Counted from the stretch's first letter, positions 41,756 through 52,672 are shown. The stretch is DNA of 64,000 nucleotides from Pararge aegeria (GCF_905163445.1 NC_053201.1:2552001-2616000); one strand, 5' to 3'. Program-made: numbers and translations. The notes: generated by a model from the sequence alone, not told the origin.

Positions 41756-41945
41756 TTAACCCTAACCTTACATAGACATTTCTTCGTTAGTCAGTAATTA
41801 GCCACGGTCAATGCCTCCCACGATACTAGACAAGAGAAAATTCAATAACTATTCATACCTCAATAAACCTTGCCGGGGCTAGAACTCGGAACTTCTCACT
41901 TAGACCATAGCACTCACCATTGCGCCAAGGGAGTCGATTAAAACT
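41756..41945 (-). mobile_element. SINE-F, second copy, internally deleted
   Basis: The minus strand starts ATCGACTCCCTTGGCGCAAT, with TTCTAGCCCCGGCAAGG, then CTTGTCTAGTATCGTGGGAG and CATTGACCGTGGCTAATTAC. Placed directly after the copy at 41428. Confidence 0.75.
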
Positions 41946-42275
41946 GTACGGTAGTCATGCGAAAAATAAATAACGTATGGTTTATACAACTACCATTACT
42001 CATAGTAAAACAGCATGAGGTCTTGATATCTCTTGTATACGTACTACGTTCATTGCAAACAGTCTCTCACTGCGCGCTCACTGCACTATTTATTGGTCTG
42101 CCATTTTCTGATGACTGCTATTTAGTGGTAGAGCTTTTTGAGACCTAGTCTTTTATCTTATCTTTTCTTATAGTATCGTTCGATCGCCAGTAAACAGAGA
42201 AAACCTTCGCTGGGCAAGAAACACGTCCTTGTAATTACCGCTATGTGTCAATCGACCATAGCATAGATGGACCTC

Positions 42276-42470
42276 TCTCTCTCTCTGGTCGTTCCTTCAT
42301 CACTGAAGGTCGTGGTCCTGGTGAGATCTCAACTTCGCGTTGGTAAACTGTCTCCATCGGCTTCTGTTGGAGGCCATTTTGGCGATTTTATAGAAGCGGT
42401 GCGAATTTGATTTTTTCAACTGGTCTGCCCATTTTGTTGGGGACCGGCCTCTAGGTCTTTTGCCTTCGGT
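42276..42470 (-). mobile_element. RTE-like LINE fragment
   Basis: TCTCTCTCTGGTCGTTCCTT, CACTGAAGGTCGTGGTCCTG, GTAAACTGTCTCCATCGGCT and CTGCCCATTTTGTTGGGGAC resemble a well-conserved lepidopteran LINE ORF2 stretch on the minus strand. No open frame remains that I could follow. Confidence 0.5.
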
Positions 42471-42608
42471 GTTCGGTGTTGCCCGTAACTAACCTCACGT
42501 GTCTGTAAATTCAGTGGAAACCACGCCCTTCAGGCCAGAACACAGCAATGCGGCTTAGCGGCAGGAATAATCAAGAGGGTTATGAGTTTAATACCTGATT
42601 TTCGGATA

Positions 42609-42997
42609 TTGGATAGAAGCAGGCGTTACTTTGCGGAAATCCATAATATGTTATGAAAATTAAGCTTAATTTCCTACACTCCGCGAACAGCAGGAGAATC
42701 TGTATGGTGTAATTTATAATTACTTCTATCCGTATACTCCACACCAAACAGATCCACGGCAATGTATAGTATAATACTAATTGTCACGACAATCATTCAT
42801 TGTAAAGTCAATATCTCCTGAGGATGCTCCGGTTTCGGAGCGAAACGTGCGTTGAGGGTGCATTGCCTAGGATCTGTTTGGTGTGGAGTATACGGATTTA
42901 AGTAATTATAAATTACACCATACAGATTCTCCTGCTGTTCGCGGAGTATAGGAAATTAAGCTTAATTTTCATAATATACCTGTTTTCGGTAAAGAAC
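42609..42997. mobile_element. PLE-B with both inverted arms
   Basis: The left arm (42609-42756) is the inverse of the right arm's 3' portion (42857-42997). Shared blocks are ATGAAAATTAAGCTTAATTT, CAGGAGAATCTGTATGGTGT and CTCCACACCAAACAGATC. The middle keeps CATTCATTGTAAAGTCAATA and the hammerhead-like core in plus orientation. Confidence 0.85.
42813..42857 (+). ncRNA. Hammerhead-ribozyme-like motif (PLE-B copy 4)
   Basis: Same core as copy 2. Position 17 (before the cleavage point) is T, not A, which a hammerhead allows. Helix I, II and III pairings are all retained. Confidence 0.5.
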
Positions 42998-43066
42998 CGA
43001 TTGCGGTTTGGTATATATATGATAAGTTAAACAAAAGACGTACTTTTATGACTATGGGCCTGATAA

Positions 43067-43232
43067 GAAGGCTCAGAGTCACTCAGCAAGCGATGGAAAG
43101 ATCTATCTATGTTAGGAGTATGTTTACGAGATCAAATCAGAAGTACGGAGATCCGTAGAAGAACTAAAGTTACCGACATAGCTCAACGAGTCGCGAAGCT
43201 GAAGTGGCAATGATGGACGTTGGGGTGTTGAA
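43067..43232 (+). pseudogene. RTE-type LINE ORF2 internal fragment
   Basis: AGAAGGCTCAGAGTCACTCA, ATCCGTAGAAGAACTAAAGT and TACCGACATAGCTCAACGAG parallel 26050-26190. A deletion after GAAGTGGCAATG joins directly to GATGGACGTTGGGG. Confidence 0.8.
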
Positions 43233-44991
43233 ACCCCGCAAATGTAGTAAATGCAGCCTCAGGTTCAGGCTTATGATAAAGTTTTTTATCTTCTCCATTC
43301 TGTCTCTTAAGGATAGTTATACCCCTGTAGGCATATAATACTTTTAAGACCTATTGATCAAACGGCTTACGCAATAATTAAAAAATAAATGTTACAAATG
43401 CGTTCGAAGTCGCGGGCAATATGCAGTATAATTTTTCTTTAAACAATAAATATGAATCCACCGACCACTAGAGAAAATATTAATTTCAAAATAACTCTAA
43501 CTGGGAATCAAACCCGAACACTTACTGCTGCGCAAGAGCACTGACAGCGGTATGCGCGTAAAACTATAGCAATAATAATTGATTTAAAAAAAGTATTCTC
43601 AAATACAGTTTAAACGCAACAGATTAATCCAAAAAGGCGAGGTAACAAAATGAAAGAAAAAAAAATCTTCACGAACATAGGCTAGGGAGAGAAAAAGAAA
43701 AAAACCTGTAAACAAGTTTAACGTTTATTTTGATTGCGTCCCGCTCTAACACTACGAGCCTTGTTATAGCTATCCTTTTCACTCGGGCCGATCGCTGGAC
43801 ACCTGTGCTTTAGCTTCCCCAAGTACCAACGACCTCTATTATTCTTATGAGAAAAACGTCGTATGTGATTAAGGGATTTCATTTGATTTTTTATTTTATT
43901 TTTATTAGCAGTGAGTGCAATTTTGCATATAGCAGTAATAATTATAGATGCGTTATATTTCGACGTAAAGCAATCATTGTCGTATCCCGATTTGATTCCA
44001 AAAGCACAGTTTTTTTTTCTTTTATGCGTAAACTAATGTCTCGTAATAATAATGAAAACGGACCACCTGTTCCTTTACTAATCCTATTGTTGTATTAAAA
44101 TGTAAAGTAAATTAGGACCTGCGATTTACTCGAGAGCAGCAAATTTGCTATTTTTTTCTCTTTTTTTTGTTATAAAAATAATATTGTGCATCATTGGATA
44201 CGGTGCCAAATTTACGGTGCACTTTTTGTTAGATTTTCCTTTCCTTTTTTTTTGTGTTTTGTAGTATGGGGGTCACAAAATCGTTGTAAGTTGTATTATT
44301 TGTTTGTAGGTAGGAAGTGGGTCTTTCAAGAGCAGGTAACCTACATAAATTATAATAAGGATTACCCTTTTGATACCTAAGTAACTTAGATAGGTACCTA
44401 CCTGTGTTTAATCTTGAAAAAAGATGGTCATAATTTATTAAGCGGCTTTCTAAGATAACTTACACGTTCTTCGATTAAAAGTCCTTAAACCACTGAGCCA
44501 AAGGCTTCGAAATTCTAATAGAGGCCATGTAACCAGCCGTAAATAGACAGTGTACGCGTTAAATTATTCAACAGTCGAGTGAAAAACGAGAAAAAAAAAC
44601 CTGCATAATTTAGTAACCTGTTACTTATGGGAACCAAAAAAATCACCCCCGGCTACCGAAAGTCAAATGAAGTTTTTTGGAGGAAATTTTGAATATTATT
44701 ATGTCAGAGGTATCATGACTACAGCGTGGATGGAAGGTGATTTATTCTTTTGATCATTTCGGGAGATCGTTGACAGCGTGTTAAGTCTAATTGATTATTT
44801 TGTAAAACGATTTCGAATTTCACACTACCCTGGCTGCTGTTTTGAATATGAATAGTTGTTAAAGGCCCTTCTATACAAACCCCACGGACGTATTTTAAAC
44901 TAAGTAAACAGAAATCCTCATATTATAAATTTATCAATTATCAGTATGTACTTTATTAGCTTTTTATTAGCTTCACCTGTATGTTTGTAAG
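43233..44991. other. Spacer
   Basis: No gene signal. 43540-44350 is T- and A-rich with short frames only. Confidence 0.35.
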
Positions 44992-45270
44992 CTGTGATAG
45001 CGCAGTGGGTAAGACCTCGACTTCACTTTCGGGGCGTCGAGTTTGAATCCCAGCACGCACTTCTAACTTATTTAAGTCCTGTGCGGTTTAAGTAATTAAA
45101 AATATCACTTGCTTTGAGGGTGAAGGAAAGCATCGTGATGAAACCTGCATGCCTGAGAGTTCTAAATAATGTTCTCTAAGGTATGTCGAGTCCACCAATC
45201 CGCACTGGGCTAGCGTTGTTAACTCATTGTGGAAGGAGACCATGATGATGAGATATGATGATGCTTAAAA
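44992..45270 (+). mobile_element. SINE-H, full length
   Basis: Head GCTGTGATAGCGCAGTGGGT, B box GAGTTTGAATCCC, GGTTTAAGTAATTAAAAATA, GGTGAAGGAAAGCATCGTGA, GAAACCTGCATGCCTGAGAG, CCAATCCGCACTGGGC and a GATGATGAG tail. A short deletion lies after GCTAGCGTTGTTAAC. Confidence 0.9.
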
Positions 45271-45289
45271 CCTACGTATCAAAGTCAAA

Positions 45290-45470
45290 GTCAAATATTT
45301 CTTTATTCAAATAGGCACATAGATCGCACTTTTGATGCGTACATAACATGTAAAATATGACATAGAAGTGAGTTGATGGCGATAACTAAATTCGTCAACT
45401 TAAAACTAAAGCTACGAGGGTTCCAAACGCGCCCGGTCTAAGAAGCCCACAACAAACTTAGCCGGTTGTT
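45290..45470 (-). mobile_element. LINE-G 3' end
   Basis: CAAAGTCAAAGTCAAATATT (inverted tail), AGATCGCACTTTTGATGCGT, CTAAAGCTACGAGGGTTCCA and AACGCGCCCGGTC, with ACAACAAACTTAGCCGG at the 5' end. Confidence 0.85.
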
Positions 45471-45580
45471 ATTTTTTTTTGTTATCACCATCTCACAATG
45501 TCATTTAAAACTATTAAAGAAGCAACCTGGTTAGAGCAATAATGTAGTGTCGAATTTATGGACACATGGTGGCATGTTGC

Positions 45581-45707
45581 CAGTGGCGTGCATAGAGGGA
45601 CAGACATTGTAAGAGTTATAAAAAGCGTATCCTCAAGTATTTAGGACTCATACTGGATATTTTCTTCTTTTTATATCATCTGTGCATACCCTCTATGCAC
45701 GCCACTG
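45581..45707. mobile_element. hAT-like MITE, 127 bp
   Basis: CAGTGGCGTGCATAGAGGG and CCCTCTATGCACGCCACTG are perfect 18-19 bp terminal inverted repeats. No matching 8-bp flank: left ...CATGTTGC, right TATAAATA. The adjacent SINE-A tail may have replaced one flank. Confidence 0.88.
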
Positions 45708-45708
45708 T

Positions 45709-45888
45709 ATAAATAATAATAAATAAATAAATATACAACGACAATACACACATCGCCATCTAGCCCCAAAGTAAGCGTAGCTTGTGTTATGGGTACTGAG
45801 ATAGCTGATGAATATTTTTTTATGAATATAATACACATAAATACTTATAATATACAGATAAACACCCAGACACTGAAAAATATTCATG
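45709..45888 (-). mobile_element. SINE-A, head lost
   Basis: Minus-strand tail, CGCCATCTAGCCCCAAAGTA, CACAAGCTACGC inverse and TATACAGATAAACACCCAGA, to the CATGAATATT side. Broken just before the tRNA head. Confidence 0.85.
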
Positions 45889-45894
45889 TATGTA

Positions 45895-46374
45895 GCAGGA
45901 CGTGGTCGTTGCATGCCTTGGGAAATGTAGCTCTTTTCATAGGCGATGGTACTCCACTTACAATCTGCACGGCTTGCATGGGCAGGGGATAATTATCTCC
46001 CTGGGGAAAGGATAAAATCCTTGCCCCTTTTTAAAAGTCGTTTGAAAACTATGTAGCGTTATAGTATGTAGTTTATTATAATTATATGTATGAACAATAT
46101 ATATTATATATAATAATTATATGTTTAGTATTAGAATTTATACCATGTATGTAGTTTAGTTTGCAATATTTTTATGTAGGTAGAAATTTTTATTGCCGCA
46201 CCAACCCGTTCCTTACAAAAACTACTATCGCCAAAGGTCGTCTGGGAGAAATCGCTTTAGCGATAAGACCGCCTTTGCACACCTAAACTAGTTTTATTTA
46301 TTATTTTTGTAAATGTGTTTCTTTGTATTTTGTTTTTGTGTGTGAATTTAATAATATATAATATATAAAAATTG
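45895..46374. mobile_element. LINE-D fragments, two orientations
   Basis: About 45895-45990 is an inverted LINE-D-like upstream part (CGTTGCATGCCTTGGGAAAT, ATAGGCGATGGTACTCCACT). 46228-46374 is a plus 3' end (AAGGTCGTCTGGGAGAAATC, TTTAGCGATAAGACCGCCTT). The middle is AT-rich spacer. 46228-46374 resembles 63832-63960 (minus) most. Confidence 0.6.
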
Positions 46375-46454
46375 ATATTCTCCCACAGCTTTATCAACTC
46401 TCAGAGCACTGGCGCTCAAGTGAAAGTAATATCCAAATAATCTTTATATTGTAT

Positions 46455-46780
46455 ATAGCTGTCCCGGCGAACTACGTACCGCGGATTTTTTTAATTTTTT
46501 TGAATATCATATTTTAATACTTATTATCCTGTTCCTGTCTAAGAGGAATCCAAAAAATTAAAGATCATAAAAATTGGTCCAGCCGTTCTCGAGTGAAATG
46601 GTGTAACTAACACAATTTTCTTTTATATGTATATATAGATTTCTTGTGTGCGTGTGTATGTCACTGAGACTCTTAGACGGCTGGACCGATTTGAATGAAT
46701 TTTTCGGTATACGTTTGGGTGGCACCCTGGATGGTTTAGATTCACAAATCAGCCCGACAGACGGCGCTGGGCTCAGCTAG
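46455..46780 (+). mobile_element. Helitron-like pair, 3' end CTAG
   Basis: 46455-46639 begins GCTGTCCCGGCGAACTACGT and resembles 31755-31960. 46640-46780 begins TTTCTTGTGTGCGTGTGTAT, has GGCTGGACCGATTTGAATGA, and ends ACGGCGCTGGGCTCAGCTAG before a T. Two neighbouring or nested elements. Confidence 0.65.
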
Positions 46781-46967
46781 TATATGTGTAATAATAAAGT
46801 TCTCCTATTCCCTGTTCCCGTCAGGGAACTTTATTAGGTGGACATGTCAATTATATCCTCCGTCAGGGGATTAAATCGGGGGATATAATTTTTGTCTCCT
46901 GCCTGCTAGCCTTGCAGGTTGGCTATCTGTTTATTCCGCCAATTAGGTATAACTATAAAAAAAAATC

Positions 46968-47199
46968 TGGGCCACGTTTTGAGACATGATCGAACCAACT
47001 GCTCCAGCTCATAATGATGGGCAAAGTAGAGGGCAAACGATGTGTTTGAAGGAGGAAGAAGTCATGGTTGCGCAACATGATGAATATATATAAATATAAA
47101 TGACATGACCAATATTGTAACCGTAGAAACATTGTTTCGCTTGGCGCAAGACCGCGAGAAGTTCGCTGAGCTGACGGCCAACCTCCAGTAGTGGAGGGG
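46968..47199 (+). pseudogene. LINE ORF2 C-terminal remnant
   Basis: Broken plus-strand frames give GHVLRHDRTN, GKVEGKRCV, RRKKSWLRNMMN and TVETLFRLAQDREKFAELTANLQ. This is the familiar end of a moth LINE ORF2 (H..R...Y....GK..G.R..GR....WL.N...LF..A.DR..F). Interrupted by stops and an A-rich insertion. An (AG)n run follows. Confidence 0.7.
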
Positions 47200-47578
47200 C
47201 ACAAAAAGAGAGAGAGAGAGTAAAAAAAAACTAAATTCTCTTTAACATGTAAATAGTGGAGCTAAGCTGAATACTAACAAAGTAAAGCTAATCGCTATAT
47301 GAGCTCGCTAATGCGTCGGTTTGACACGCAACTAAAATTGATTAATTGTTTGACGACAGTTTGCTCCTTTTTGTTTCAGCCTCGCAGTATGAGCGATGCG
47401 CTTCTCGGAATGCTTAAAATAGAGTAATTTGCTACTGACGAGGTAAACTGGTGCTAATGTAACTTTGTTGTTAAGCACATTTCGCTTTTGGAGGTTTAAA
47501 TGTACATGGGATACAGATTTTAGAATTTAGTCCAAGCAAAATGTAATCACATGCTTATTTTGATATTTTTATGCTTTC

Positions 47579-47748
47579 AAGCGGTGATAGCCTAGTGCAT
47601 AAGGTTTAAGCTTCCCTTTCGAGGGGACCTAGTTCGGTCTCCGGCGAGCATCTCTAATCTTTCGGAGCTATATGCGTTTTTTTAACTCAGCAATTAAATA
47701 TCACTTACTTTAACGGTGAAGTAGAACATGTTGAGGAAACCTGCATGG
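47579..47748 (+). mobile_element. SINE-H, 5' two-thirds
   Basis: AAGCGGTGATAGCCTAGTGC, CCTAGTTCGGTCTCCGGCGA, ATATGCGTTTTTTTAACTCA and TTACTTTAACGGTGAAGTAG, with GAGGAAACCTGCATGG. It stops before the 3' half. Confidence 0.8.
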
Positions 47749-47964
47749 ATACGCTATGTTACTCTTCAACCTTTCAACTAACTCTGAACCAAAAATGAAG
47801 CCTATTTGGTTTGTTCGGGCGTAACGAAAGAACAAACAAACAAATTTCTAGAAAAAAGAAGAAGAATAAAAGGGTTTTTTTTACCTACAGGATATGCTTA
47901 CAGGATACTTTTACCGACCTCCACAGGTACAGGCAATTTGGGAATTTATAACTTCTGAATTTTG

Positions 47965-48110
47965 CTCTGGTCTGTTCTGGTGGGATGCTTTAGCCGTGGC
48001 TAGTTACCCTACTGACGAAAACGTGCCGCTAAGCGATTTAGTGTTCCAGTACAATGTCGCGTAGAGCCCAATTAGGGGTTTAACTACCATACTCCCTAAA
48101 AGGCTTCCTA
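47965..48110 (+). mobile_element. SINE-F body
   Basis: GGTCTGTTCTGGTGGGATGC, TTTAGCCGTGGCTAGTTACC, CGTGCCGCTAAGCGATTTAG and AACTACCATACTCCCTAA are SINE-F in plus orientation; head and tail missing. Confidence 0.75.
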
Positions 48111-48183
48111 AAAGCTTCTTTACAAAAACGCAATTGATTATTATATATTCACTTTAAAAATTAAAATTTAAATTAATTTAAAC

Positions 48184-48425
48184 ATTGGCGCAGTGGGCAG
48201 CGTCCTGGCTTTCTGAGTCCAAGGCCGTTGGTTCGATTCTCACAACTGGACAATGTTCGTGTGATGAACATAAATGTTTTTCAGTGTCTGGGTGTTTTTC
48301 TATATCTTATAAGTATTTATGTACCTATATTATTTAATAAACTATTAATCAGTTATCTTAGTACCAATAACACTATTTGGGACTAGATGGCGATGTGTGT
48401 ATCGTCGTATATTTATTTATATATT
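48184..48425 (+). mobile_element. SINE-A, 5' end slightly short
   Basis: Starts at TTGGCGCAGTGGGCAGCGTC, B box GGTTCGATTCTCA, then full body with small deletions (AACACTATTTGGGACTAGAT) and tail. Confidence 0.88.
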
Positions 48426-48469
48426 AATATAAAAAGAAATAATTCAATTAAAATAAAACCGAAAAACCG

Positions 48470-48574
48470 AATTCATGTTCTTCACTCAAAAATTTTCCAG
48501 TTGTGGGAATCGAACCCACGGCCTTGGACTCAGAAAGCAGGGTCGCTGCCCACTGTGCCAATCGGCCGTCAAAT
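48470..48574 (-). mobile_element. SINE-A head only
   Basis: Minus strand: TTTGACGGCCGATTGGCACA, GTGGGCAGCGACCCTGCTTT, a perfect B box, to about position 105. It faces the copy at 48184 in inverted arrangement, with 45 bp between. Confidence 0.88.
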
Positions 48575-48586
48575 ATATATATATAT

Positions 48587-48776
48587 CTATATGGTGTAAT
48601 TTATAATTTCTTCAATCCTTATACTCCACACCAAATAGATATTGTTATCCTCAGGAGATGTTGACCTAACAATTATTAACAAGATTCTCGTGCTTTTCGA
48701 GGAGTATAGCAAGTTAAGCTTAATTTTCATAATATATCATGGACTTACTCAAAGTAACGCCTGCTTCTATCCAATT
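48587..48776. mobile_element. PLE-B, internally deleted
   Basis: A short inverted left arm (ATGGTGTAATTTATAATTTC, ACTCCACACCAAATAGAT, CCTCAGGAGATGTTGACC) joins a right arm (AGTATAGCAAGTTAAGCTTA, CCTGCTTCTATCCAAT). Most of the ribozyme-like core is lost. Confidence 0.8.
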
Positions 48777-48795
48777 TTTTTAACGTTTTTATAGA

Positions 48796-48848
48796 TTATG
48801 GTACGGAACTCGTACGCGAGTGCGACTCGCACTTGACCGGTTTTTTAT
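48796..48848 (+). mobile_element. RTE-like LINE 3' tip
   Basis: GGTACGGAACTCGTACGCGA, then GTGCGACTCGCACTTGACCG and GTTTTTT, is the typical last 50 bp of a lepidopteran RTE-like LINE. Confidence 0.65.
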
Positions 48849-49225
48849 TTCATAAGTACCTACGACCTATAAAAGAGGTTGTTATCTGGTAGGACTTTGT
48901 AATTTATTTGGCGACTACACAGTAAAACGTAATACGACACCGATCGTAAATGTAAGTAGCGATTGAATATGACACCTTACCTACTGTGATAATGCATTTA
49001 AGTGTCCACTCAACTAATATTCAAATTACACGCAGTGCCGTATGTACTGTGGACTGGGACATTTAAAAGGCAGGTAGTCAGGTATTTACATTGATTATCT
49101 GTTTGTATTGTCATAGCTTTTTGTCGTTGTTTCAATCGATTGATGCCCAAGGCTAGACAGATAATTCTATTCTAGAAACCTCTACATACTACAGCGGCCA
49201 TATTTACGATAGCTATATATAAAAA

Positions 49226-49337
49226 TAATCATCATATTATCAACACATTACCGGCCCACTACACGGCACGGGTCCCCTCCCACAATGGGAAGGGGTTAAG
49301 GCCGTAGTCCGCTGGCCCAGTGCGGATTGGTGGACTC
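49226..49337 (-). mobile_element. SINE-H 3' body
   Basis: AATCATCATATTATCAACAC, ATTACCGGCCCACTACACGG, CCTCCCACAATGGGAAGGGG and CCCAGTGCGGATTGGTGGAC. Broken where the SINE-A tail begins, so SINE-A may have inserted into it. Confidence 0.85.
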
Positions 49338-49338
49338 A

Positions 49339-49576
49339 TAAATAAATATAATAAATAAATAAATATACTACGACAATACACACATCGCTATCTAGCCCCA
49401 AAGTAAGCGTAGCTTCTGTTATGGGTACTTAAATGACTGATGAATATTTTTATGAATTAAAACTTATAATATATAGATAAACCACCATACACTAAAAAAC
49501 GAGATTTTCCACTTGTGGGAATCGATCCAACGCCTTGGAGTCAGAAAACAGGGTCGCTGCACACTGCGCCAATCGG
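49339..49576 (-). mobile_element. SINE-A, nearly full length
   Basis: A long TAAATAAATA tail, CATCGCTATCTAGCCCCAAA, the middle, then a head with an altered B box (TGGGAATCGATCCAACG inverse). The head ends at GCCAATCGGGC. Confidence 0.88.
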
Positions 49577-50285
49577 GCTAAGAAGGTTCAAAGTAGGTAG
49601 GGGTATGATATGTAAAAACTCTCTAACAAGACAATGCCACAGAAAATATATTCGCTATTTATTGGGACAATGTAGAACTCATTTTGCTGATTACGGATCT
49701 GTGAGGCCCGAAAACGAGTTATTGCATTTCTTGCACACGTCCGGGATGTTAAGAATATAAGACGACTTTTTTTTTAGACGGTGTTTGTGGCCTCATTTTC
49801 ATTTCATTTCAACATTTCAATATTATTTTATGTATACTTAATAGGTAGGAGAGTAGCTCGTGAAGTATAATTCATACCGCTAGGTTATAAGAGTGTGCTT
49901 ATTCAGTTTTTTTTTAAATTGGCTACAAAAATCACCTCTGATCCCAAATGTTCACCTTTCTTCCTAACCATTCCATTTTTAAATCGCCATATGATGCCAT
50001 CGCATTTACGATGCTTTCCTTATTTTTTATGTAACAAACAAAATATAGCCTCGAAATAACTTACATGGCAGAACCTCAAATTTAAGATTAAAATAATTGA
50101 ATGGCTTAAGCTTCGTCAGATTTATTCAGTAGACGTAGTTAATGTTAAATTAATGGTTCTAATTATTGTGTTTCTAGGTGTATATTTTGGTAAAATATTT
50201 ATAATTTAATTTTAAGTTGACATTGTTATTTAATTTCACAGTTTTGATAGCATAATTTTCTGACATTTTGTATAAAATGGAAAAA
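49577..50285. other. Spacer
   Basis: An 81-codon frame running out of the SINE-A (to 49757) has no recognisable domain. Nothing else. Confidence 0.35.
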
Positions 50286-50691
50286 TCCCTACTAATATTA
50301 TAAATGTTAATGTAAGTTTGTTTGTTACGCTTTCACGCAAAAACTAACTAACCGATCCTCATGAAACTTTGTACACATATTCTTGGAAGTGTTAGAAGTA
50401 ATACTTAACGGATACTTTTTATCCCGACATTAAGCTCGGTTCCTTTGGGAGAGGGGATGAGTGTTTGACGATTTTACACCATAACTGCGACAAATTATAA
50501 CCAATTTAAATAATATTTTTTGTACTATAGAGGTTATAATATGTGTTTAATTTAGCCCTTTAACAGCAGCAAACCCCTCATTTAAGGCTAAGCAATTCTG
50601 AATACTTGAAATTTTATTAGATCTACAACTAAATTTAATGCCACACAAAAAAACTAAATCAAACGCAGACGAAGTCGCGGGCAACCGCTAG
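50286..50691 (+). mobile_element. Helitron, non-autonomous, full length (406 bp)
   Basis: TCCCTACTAATATTATAAAT follows an A. The 3' end is GACGAAGTCGCGGGCAACCG, then CTAG, before a T. A small GCGG-GCAA-CCGC hairpin sits at the 3' end. A clean A|T insertion without target duplication, as Helitrons do. Confidence 0.92.
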
Positions 50692-51782
50692 TGAATTTAT
50701 AATTAAGGTGTTATTATAATTTGCATGCCATAGAATGGCATATTGTAGCACGTAACTTGTTATGTTTTATTATAAGATCAAATTTGGTAACCTGCAATCA
50801 TAAAGATTTGAATTTGAATTTAAAAAAACGGGTCAAGAAGTAGAAGTATATTTACTTTTGTATTAAGTTTGTCTATTAACTTTTATTATTAGTAGCAAGG
50901 TATCTAAAGATATAGGTAATACTTTAACAATATAAATACCAAACTAATAGGAGGTAGAGAGCACCTCTACACAGTGATACAAAAAAGCGAGTGAGATGCG
51001 CCCGCGCAACGCTCGGCGACCGCCCGAGGTCAATCAACTTTGTCCGGTAGCAGGATCTATGTTATTGTGTAGTATGTTTGTCCACGTTGCGGTTAGCGGG
51101 TTCGATTTTCTGCTATAATCTGTACTTGCGGAGATATTCTTAATTTATACTGTCTTAAGTAACTACTTCGAAGTTTTCCATAGAATATAAATATTCCATA
51201 GATACATATTATTTAGAATTTTCAGATAATTTTATAGGTCTTTTTATAATAAACTAGTAGTTTATTCTACTTTATAATCAATCTAATCCAAAATCTTCAG
51301 ATGTAACATTAGTATTATTAGTACATCTAATAATCGTACATCGCGTACTCTTCTTCTGTTTTTCTTTCTTATTGTATCCTATACACAAAAATAAATACTA
51401 TTGAAAATGGATACAATAAAAATAAACGCTTGCGGGCCTTTTATGTTATACTTAGCAGTCGGTATGCAAAACGAATGCATTTCATTAAAAACTTCAAATG
51501 TGACAACATAATATTGAAAATTGTATGGCAATTACCCATACAATAATGAAACAACTGTGTGTATATGGCTGTAATAGACATAATAAATAAATAATGTTTG
51601 ATTTGGTTTGAATATCTTAAACCGTTGAACTTATTTTTAGTTAATTCAATTCTTTTTTATGGCTTTTATGTGTGCCAATTAAGCACAAGGTAAGTACTTC
51701 GCCAATGTTTTGAAGTTGGGTAAGAAGATTAAGAAAGAAAAAATAATTTTAAATTGGTAAAAAAATACTTAGTTAAAACTAT
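50692..51782. other. Spacer
   Basis: No gene or recognised repeat. 50960-51060 is locally GC-richer but has no structure I can read. Confidence 0.35.
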
Positions 51783-52428
51783 TAACTATGCCACTGCGGT
51801 GACAGCGTTGACACCTATGGTCACCATGGTCTCTCCTGTTCAAGAAGCGCTGGTCGCTTCTCTCGCCATAGCACCATCAACGACATCATTCGACGATCTC
51901 TTGCTACCGCTCACGTACTAGCTTTATTAGAGCCTATTGGTTTGGCGCGGAGCGATGGCAAGAGACCTGATGGTATGAATCTCATACCTTGGAGGCTTGG
52001 AAGGTCACTTGTGTGGAATGCCACTTGTGTTGATACCCTAGCTGTATATCCAGGCCACCTCGTCAATGGTGGGTACGGCTGCTACCAGTGCGGAGCAGGC
52101 CAAGAGGCGTAAATATGAAAACCTGGATAGCAGCTTCATTTTTGTGCCTTTTGAAGTAGAGACTTTGGGACGGTGGGGTCCGGAGGCAAGAGCTCTTTTC
52201 AAAGAATTATCGAAAAGGATTATCGAGTCTGCCGGTGATCCTAGAGCGGGCAGTTACCTTGGCCAACGAATTAGTTTGGCCATCCAAAGGGGCAATGCTG
52301 CCAGCATCTTAGGAACTGTGCCTCGCTGCGGTGGTTTCGAAGACGTTTTAGTTTTTATTTAGTTTAAAATAGTTTATTTTAGTTTAGATTTATAAAACAA
52401 TCATTTTAAAGAATAAATAAATATTTTT
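51783..52428 (+). pseudogene. Non-LTR retrotransposon ORF2 C-terminus with PD-(D/E)XK-like nuclease, frameshifted
   Basis: From 51786 a frame reads LCHCGDSVDTYGHHGLSC, SAGRFSRHSTINDIIRRSL, LEPIGLARSDGKRPDGMNLI, GRSLVWNATCVDTLA. The HCG/HHGLSC cysteine-histidine pattern and RPDG...VWxxTCxDT follow a restriction-like endonuclease layout. The expected W-D is W-N here. After a +1 shift near 52066 the next frame continues to TAG at 52360-52362 (ETLGRWGPEARALFKELSKR, GQRISLAIQRGNAASILGTV). AATAAATAA tail. The reverse transcriptase is missing. Confidence 0.78.
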
Positions 52429-52518
52429 TTTCTCGATTTATAATTACATGTTGAAAAGGTTTCATCGTTTTATTTGTTGATGCAAATTCTTTTTTTCATT
52501 CATCTACCGGTTAGTTTG

Positions 52519-52672
52519 AGTGTTTTTCAGTGTCTGGGTGTATATATTTATATTATAAATATTTATGTATATTATTCATAAAAATATTCATCAGCTAACT
52601 TTGTACCCATAACACAAGCTACGCTTAATTTGGGGCTAGATGACGATGTTAGTATTGTCGTAGTATATACAT
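52519..52672 (+). mobile_element. SINE-A, 3' two-thirds
   Basis: GAGTGTTTTTCAGTGTCTGG, TTCATAAAAATATTCATCAG, CACAAGCTACGCTTAATTTG and TGTCGTAGTATATAC. Head missing. Confidence 0.88.

Noticed and set aside
41755..41768. CCCTAACC as telomere-like repeat
   Set aside because: Occurs once only; insect telomeric repeats are TTAGG arrays, which are absent.
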